From Bugulina stolonifera (lineage: Eukaryota; Bryozoa; Gymnolaemata; Cheilostomatida; Bugulidae), in NCBI GenBank assembly GCA_935421135.1, contig OW285195.1:6176701-6240700 (forward strand): a stretch of 64,000 nt of DNA, written 5' to 3'. Each line of letters opens with the position of its first letter. The first letter of the stretch is position 1. The position numbers and the translations under genes were made by a program. A model generated the notes under the pieces. It searched no databases. It saw only the letters and a list, made by a program, of their open reading frames with translations, and was not told the DNA's origin. Below are positions 60,323 through 64,000 of this stretch, one piece after another.

Positions 60323-60490
60323 TGATGAATAACAAGACGAGACACACTTTTATATTTTTGTTGACTCCTTATATTTCGATGTATGTCTATACATCATCAT
60401 CGGAAGAATGATGATGATGTATGGATGTACATCGAAATATAAGGAGTCAACTAAAATATAAAAATTCACCTCGCCTTATTATTCATAATA
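60323..60490. mobile_element. foldback hairpin element
   Basis: Two arms of about 80 bp, inverse of each other ('ATGAATAA.AAG.CGAG', 'GTTGACTCCTTATATTTCGATGTA', 'CATCATCATC'), separated by only a few bases (CGGAAGAAT). No coding capacity. It could be a small foldback MITE or a palindrome that arose by replication slippage. Confidence 0.6.
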
Positions 60491-61294
60491 GTGTTAGTTA
60501 TTAGCCAACATTATATAAAGCTTGATATTCAAAACAATTTGTTTTATGTCTAAAAGTGACTAAAATAAGATAGTCTATATTACTATACATATTATATATA
60601 CTATACATATATATATATTACTATACATACATGTATAAGTATTACAAATTCTCATCCCCCCCAACCTTCCCTAAAGACAATCAGTATAATACATGTAATA
60701 AAATAATATACATTGCAATTATGTATGTTTGTAATCTAGTTTATAGCCTAATATCCTGAACTATGTCTCAATCTAATACCCTAAACCATTATTTAACAGT
60801 CTCATATTTACCAGTGACTTTGCTAGAAAAAACCTGAATTTATATTCATGATATTATTATATAAAATGGTTTGTGATAGAATCACCATTTTACACTTTTT
60901 ATAGAATAGTGGTTACAAAAATGGATTTTTACTAATAATAATATTTTGTTCTTAGCTGGAAATGAGCAGATATACATGTAATTAATTAGAATAGATCACT
61001 TGAAGACTAGAAGTGGACTCATCAAGACTTGCCAACAGCTGGCAGTGCCAATAAACCTTTATCACAGGCTTATAAGGTTACAATAATATTGTTATGCTAT
61101 GAGCAACCAATATGTCAGTTAAAAAGTGGAAAGTAGAAAGTAGTTTAAAAAAAGAATGCTGAAGACCATGCATGACGTTTGAAAAGATCAAAAATTGTTT
61201 TTTACATATCTATGACATTTCTTCACATGCAGCTCTACAAAAGAGAAAGCTTCTAGACTGCAGTGTGTTTAAATAACTTTTGACAGCGGACAAG
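60491..61294. other. upstream region of the somatomedin-B gene
   Basis: AT-rich, with a (TATA)n stretch near 60595-60620. No clear TATA box or 5' UTR intron was seen; the ATG at 61295 follows a stop-rich leader. Confidence 0.35.
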
Positions 61295-62533
61295 ATGGTA
61301 TTAAAGCTACAATTGATCACTCTTCTGGTACTAGCATTAACAGTGTATGGTATCTACTGTCATAGAGGTAAGTTGCAGTTATTTGTGTGTGCACGCTGCA
61401 GGATAGAAAAACTCCAGAACATATACAATGTAGAATAATGCAAACAAGTATTTTGTTCATTGGTAATGGTCAATGATTGTTTTAGAGTAATTCTACATGT
61501 ATAATTTATTTATCTGCTAATGCAATCTGTGGTAACTAGTGATAGATATTTCCAGGTACTAAGTGTAGGCCTAGTACTGCTAAACGGTCTTCAATAAATT
61601 ATTTTGCAAGTTGTTCTATAACAGGAAAAAGTGACTTTTCTTTGTATTTTATACATCTGGTAGTAGCCTAATTCCAATACCCATCTGACTTTCTGAATAA
61701 TTATAAGTTGTAGTTGGACAAACATGTACAGTATGCTCACCACAATGTGATGTATGTAATAATGTGTACATGCACATGTAAGTACAATTTGAAGTTTAAG
61801 ATTTGTGTTTCCAATACTGTTCGTTTTAGAAGGTCGGAAAAGTACTGAGATTAAGTATAAACTTTCAAATTATGTAGCATAGAGACTTTGGGTGAACACC
61901 ACTTATGTTATACGAGTAGTAAAACATATACATGTACTGGCATCTTGCAATAATAAAACTGGCAATAATATACATGGTAGTCACTAAAAATGCAACTCCA
62001 TGATGAACTTATGTGTAGCTAAGACTATGGCCCCTAAATGTTCTCCTATAACCTGACTACCATGTGCATTACAGTAGGGAGTTGTACAGACAGATGTGGT
62101 GGACCGCAGGATAGACGACAGCAGTGTCAGTGTGACTCTGAATGTGAGCTCTACTCTGATTGCTGTGAAGACTTTGGTTCCATCTGCAACATCACCTTAT
62201 CAGGTCAGTAAGCTAGAATATTCTACTACTGTAAGAACTGAGGCTATTAGATGCACCTGAGCACAGTCTAAATACTAGAAGTATGAAATGCATGCAGGTA
62301 CCTTTGTAGGTAAATTAGTTTCACAGTGGTGTATTGCTGTGATCAAGTGAAATCAAAGCATCCAAATCTTATACATTCTGTAACTATTACATAATAATTA
62401 GATAATTACCAGCATTATTCTACTTGTAAATCCACTTCACACATAATATTCCTTGCCTAGACCGATCAGCCTGTACCACCACTACCAATATTTTCTCTTA
62501 GTAATAAAAGCTGGCCCAGATCGACTAGCTTAG
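61295..62533 (+). CDS. small secreted somatomedin-B domain protein
   Basis: Exon 1 61295-61367 encodes a 24-residue signal peptide (MVLKLQLITLLVLALTVYG...), phase 1. Exon 2 62075-62203, phase 1 to 1, encodes one SMB domain with the eight-cysteine pattern: GSCTDRCGG, QCQCDSECELYSDCC, then EDFGSIC. SMB modules bind PAI-1 and uPAR in vitronectin and occur in many extracellular proteins. A likely last exon 62502-62533 (acceptor TTTTCTCTTAG) adds GVIKAGPDRLA and a TAG, with AATAAA at 62772-62777. That would give about 77 residues. The last exon is the weak point; the gene might instead continue past 64000. The first two exons are solid. Confidence 0.7.
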
Positions 62534-62539
62534 CGCTGA

Positions 62540-63130
62540 AGGTAATATATATCCTTGTAGACATTCATTAATTCATGTACTCTGATGCATTTCACTACTT
62601 TATATTAAATTGTAGGTTGAAAATTATCTACTACAAGTTTCAACCCAAAATTTTTTGAACTTTGCTCTTGTAGTGTAGTTGGGAAAGCCATCAGATAATG
62701 TTGGCCAGCTTAGCTTTGTAGGCTAGGTGTTATGCCAGCCCACCTGTGGCCTGAATTAATATCCAGCCAACAATAAACGTTTTTTAAAAAAAGTTCTATA
62801 ATTTGAGTGGTTATATACGTTATTAACTATTTACAAAAGGGATCCATAAAACCAAGGGGAGTGAAAAATCCAAATTGATTATCTTTCCCTAGACGAGCAA
62901 ATGGAGTACCATTTCACCCTAAGACGAGGCTTAGTCGGTCAAAAATGAACAAACGTCCTGTGATGTAGCTGAGTCTTTAGACCTCTCACCATACAGTGTT
63001 ACAAAGTTTCCACAAAGCTTACTCTACTATACTATCCTACGTAAATACACTATATTGGTGTCATGTAGAAATTGCTACTCTAAACCAGTAGACCAGCAGT
63101 TCAGTATAAGACATAAACTAATAATTTTTC
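62540..63130. other. downstream region, no gene seen
   Basis: Contains the AATAAA at 62772-62777. No ORF or repeat was recognised. Confidence 0.4.
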
Positions 63131-63138
63131 ATGTGAAT

Positions 63139-63310
63139 ACGTGCATTGTAATACACGTGCATTGTAATACACGTGCATTGTAATACACGTGCATTGTAAT
63201 ACACGTGCATTGTAATACACGTGCATTGTAATACACGTGCATTGTAATACACGTGCATTGTAATACACGTGCATTGTAATACACGTGCATTGTAATACAC
63301 GTGCATTGTA
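63139..63310. repeat. 16-bp minisatellite with a CACGTG in each unit
   Basis: About 10.7 copies, almost identical, of ATTGTAATACACGTGC. Each unit junction forms the palindrome CACGTG (E box). The ORFs on the minus strand are artefacts of the period. Confidence 0.92.
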
Positions 63311-64000
63311 CAGTGTATATTTTCAGATGTGCCAATGAAATCATGTTGCCCAGTTTCTGCACATGCAATTCCACAAAATTTTTTTTGGTTATAAACCAGT
63401 TAAACATATCCCTTCTAATTCTTCACTAACTGCCACTGGAGGTCAGATCAATGTGAATGATGCCATGCATCATCACAACACACAGAGCAGGATGTTTTTG
63501 TAGTCTATGGTAGAATTGTAAGATTGCGCCAGGACAGAGTAGAATTTTGATGTGAAGCTAAATATAGGGCTGCCACAGTCGTGGTGAACAGATAATATGT
63601 ACATGTAGATGTTTACTGATTGATCTACATCACTAACTGTGTTGATATGTTTATGTTGTTGAGATGTTTTCATTAGTAGAATATCCTTCTTTGGTTGCTT
63701 GTTCAGTTTCAATATTCACCTCTAAATCCTAATGTCCTTCACCTTGACCAATGAACTCTAGGTATATCACAGATGATGTTAGCATTGTGTAGCTTAGCTC
63801 AAGAGGTAATAGCTCAATAGCAGGATATCTATTTCAAGGCAACGCCAATCCTATGTGATTAATAATATCTTGTGTGCCTACTCTCGACAAACAAACAAAT
63901 TGACGGAGATGAATAAATTTAGAACTCTGTCCAAGTTACTATTATCATGTAGTTACAAAACTCTATAAATGGCTATTTTCACTTGGTGAACTATTTCTGT
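63311..64000. other. no gene seen
   Basis: AT-rich sequence to the window end. The minus-strand ORF at 63473-63712 has no recognisable domain or splice context. Confidence 0.4.

Noticed and set aside
63118..63407. Repetitive ORFs on the minus strand.
   Set aside because: Artefact of the 16-bp minisatellite.

Overview
The window is an AT-rich, intron-rich stretch of an invertebrate metazoan genome. Evidence is GT-AG introns, phase-1 extracellular modules (WSC, FN3, somatomedin B), a receptor tyrosine phosphatase, tRNA-derived SINEs, Ty3-like LTRs, and mariner- and hAT-type DNA elements. A sponge or similar early-branching animal would fit, but no sequence feature fixes the phylum. No bacterial operon, CRISPR array or rRNA was seen.

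Layout. 1-2451: 5' half of a decayed Ty3-like LTR retrotransposon on the minus strand (gag remnant, tRNA-Leu primer site, 5' LTR), inserted into a hAT-type MITE. 4150-10154 (+): a six-exon gene for a secreted 269-residue WSC / Thr-rich / Cys-rich protein; its 3.7 kb first coding intron carries two solo LTRs. 10.3-21.2 kb: a repeat sink with a degenerate ~0.5 kb repeat family, MITEs, several solo or broken LTRs (some nested, one tail-to-tail pair), and colinear pieces of a decayed duplicate of the WSC locus.

21961-50493 (-): the main gene, a single-phosphatase-domain receptor tyrosine phosphatase. I could assemble it exon by exon with every splice phase agreeing (35 exons, 6246 nt, 2081 residues). 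Order: signal peptide, Thr-rich mucin stalk, about 15 FN3 modules (eight of them near-identical 270-nt exons), membrane-proximal region, one TM helix, one PTP domain, and a tail with a Tyr-Glu-Asn motif and a C-terminal Thr-Glu-Leu. This is the R3-type layout. Two alternative exons (25120-25277 and 24562-24713) each encode the WPD-loop segment of the same catalytic domain with the same phases. Including both breaks the frame, so they look mutually exclusive. A strong hairpin lies just behind the 5' splice site of the first. Introns hold a foldback mariner derivative, tRNA SINEs and minisatellites.

50.5-61.3 kb is intergenic: minisatellite, very AT-rich DNA, a tRNA-like element, a CpG-rich MITE, a plus-strand LTR and a foldback hairpin. 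61295-62533 (+): a small secreted somatomedin-B protein gene. The right end holds a 16-bp minisatellite carrying a CACGTG in every unit and otherwise nothing recognised.

All three host genes are predicted to act at or outside the cell surface. Nothing in the sequence shows that they work together.
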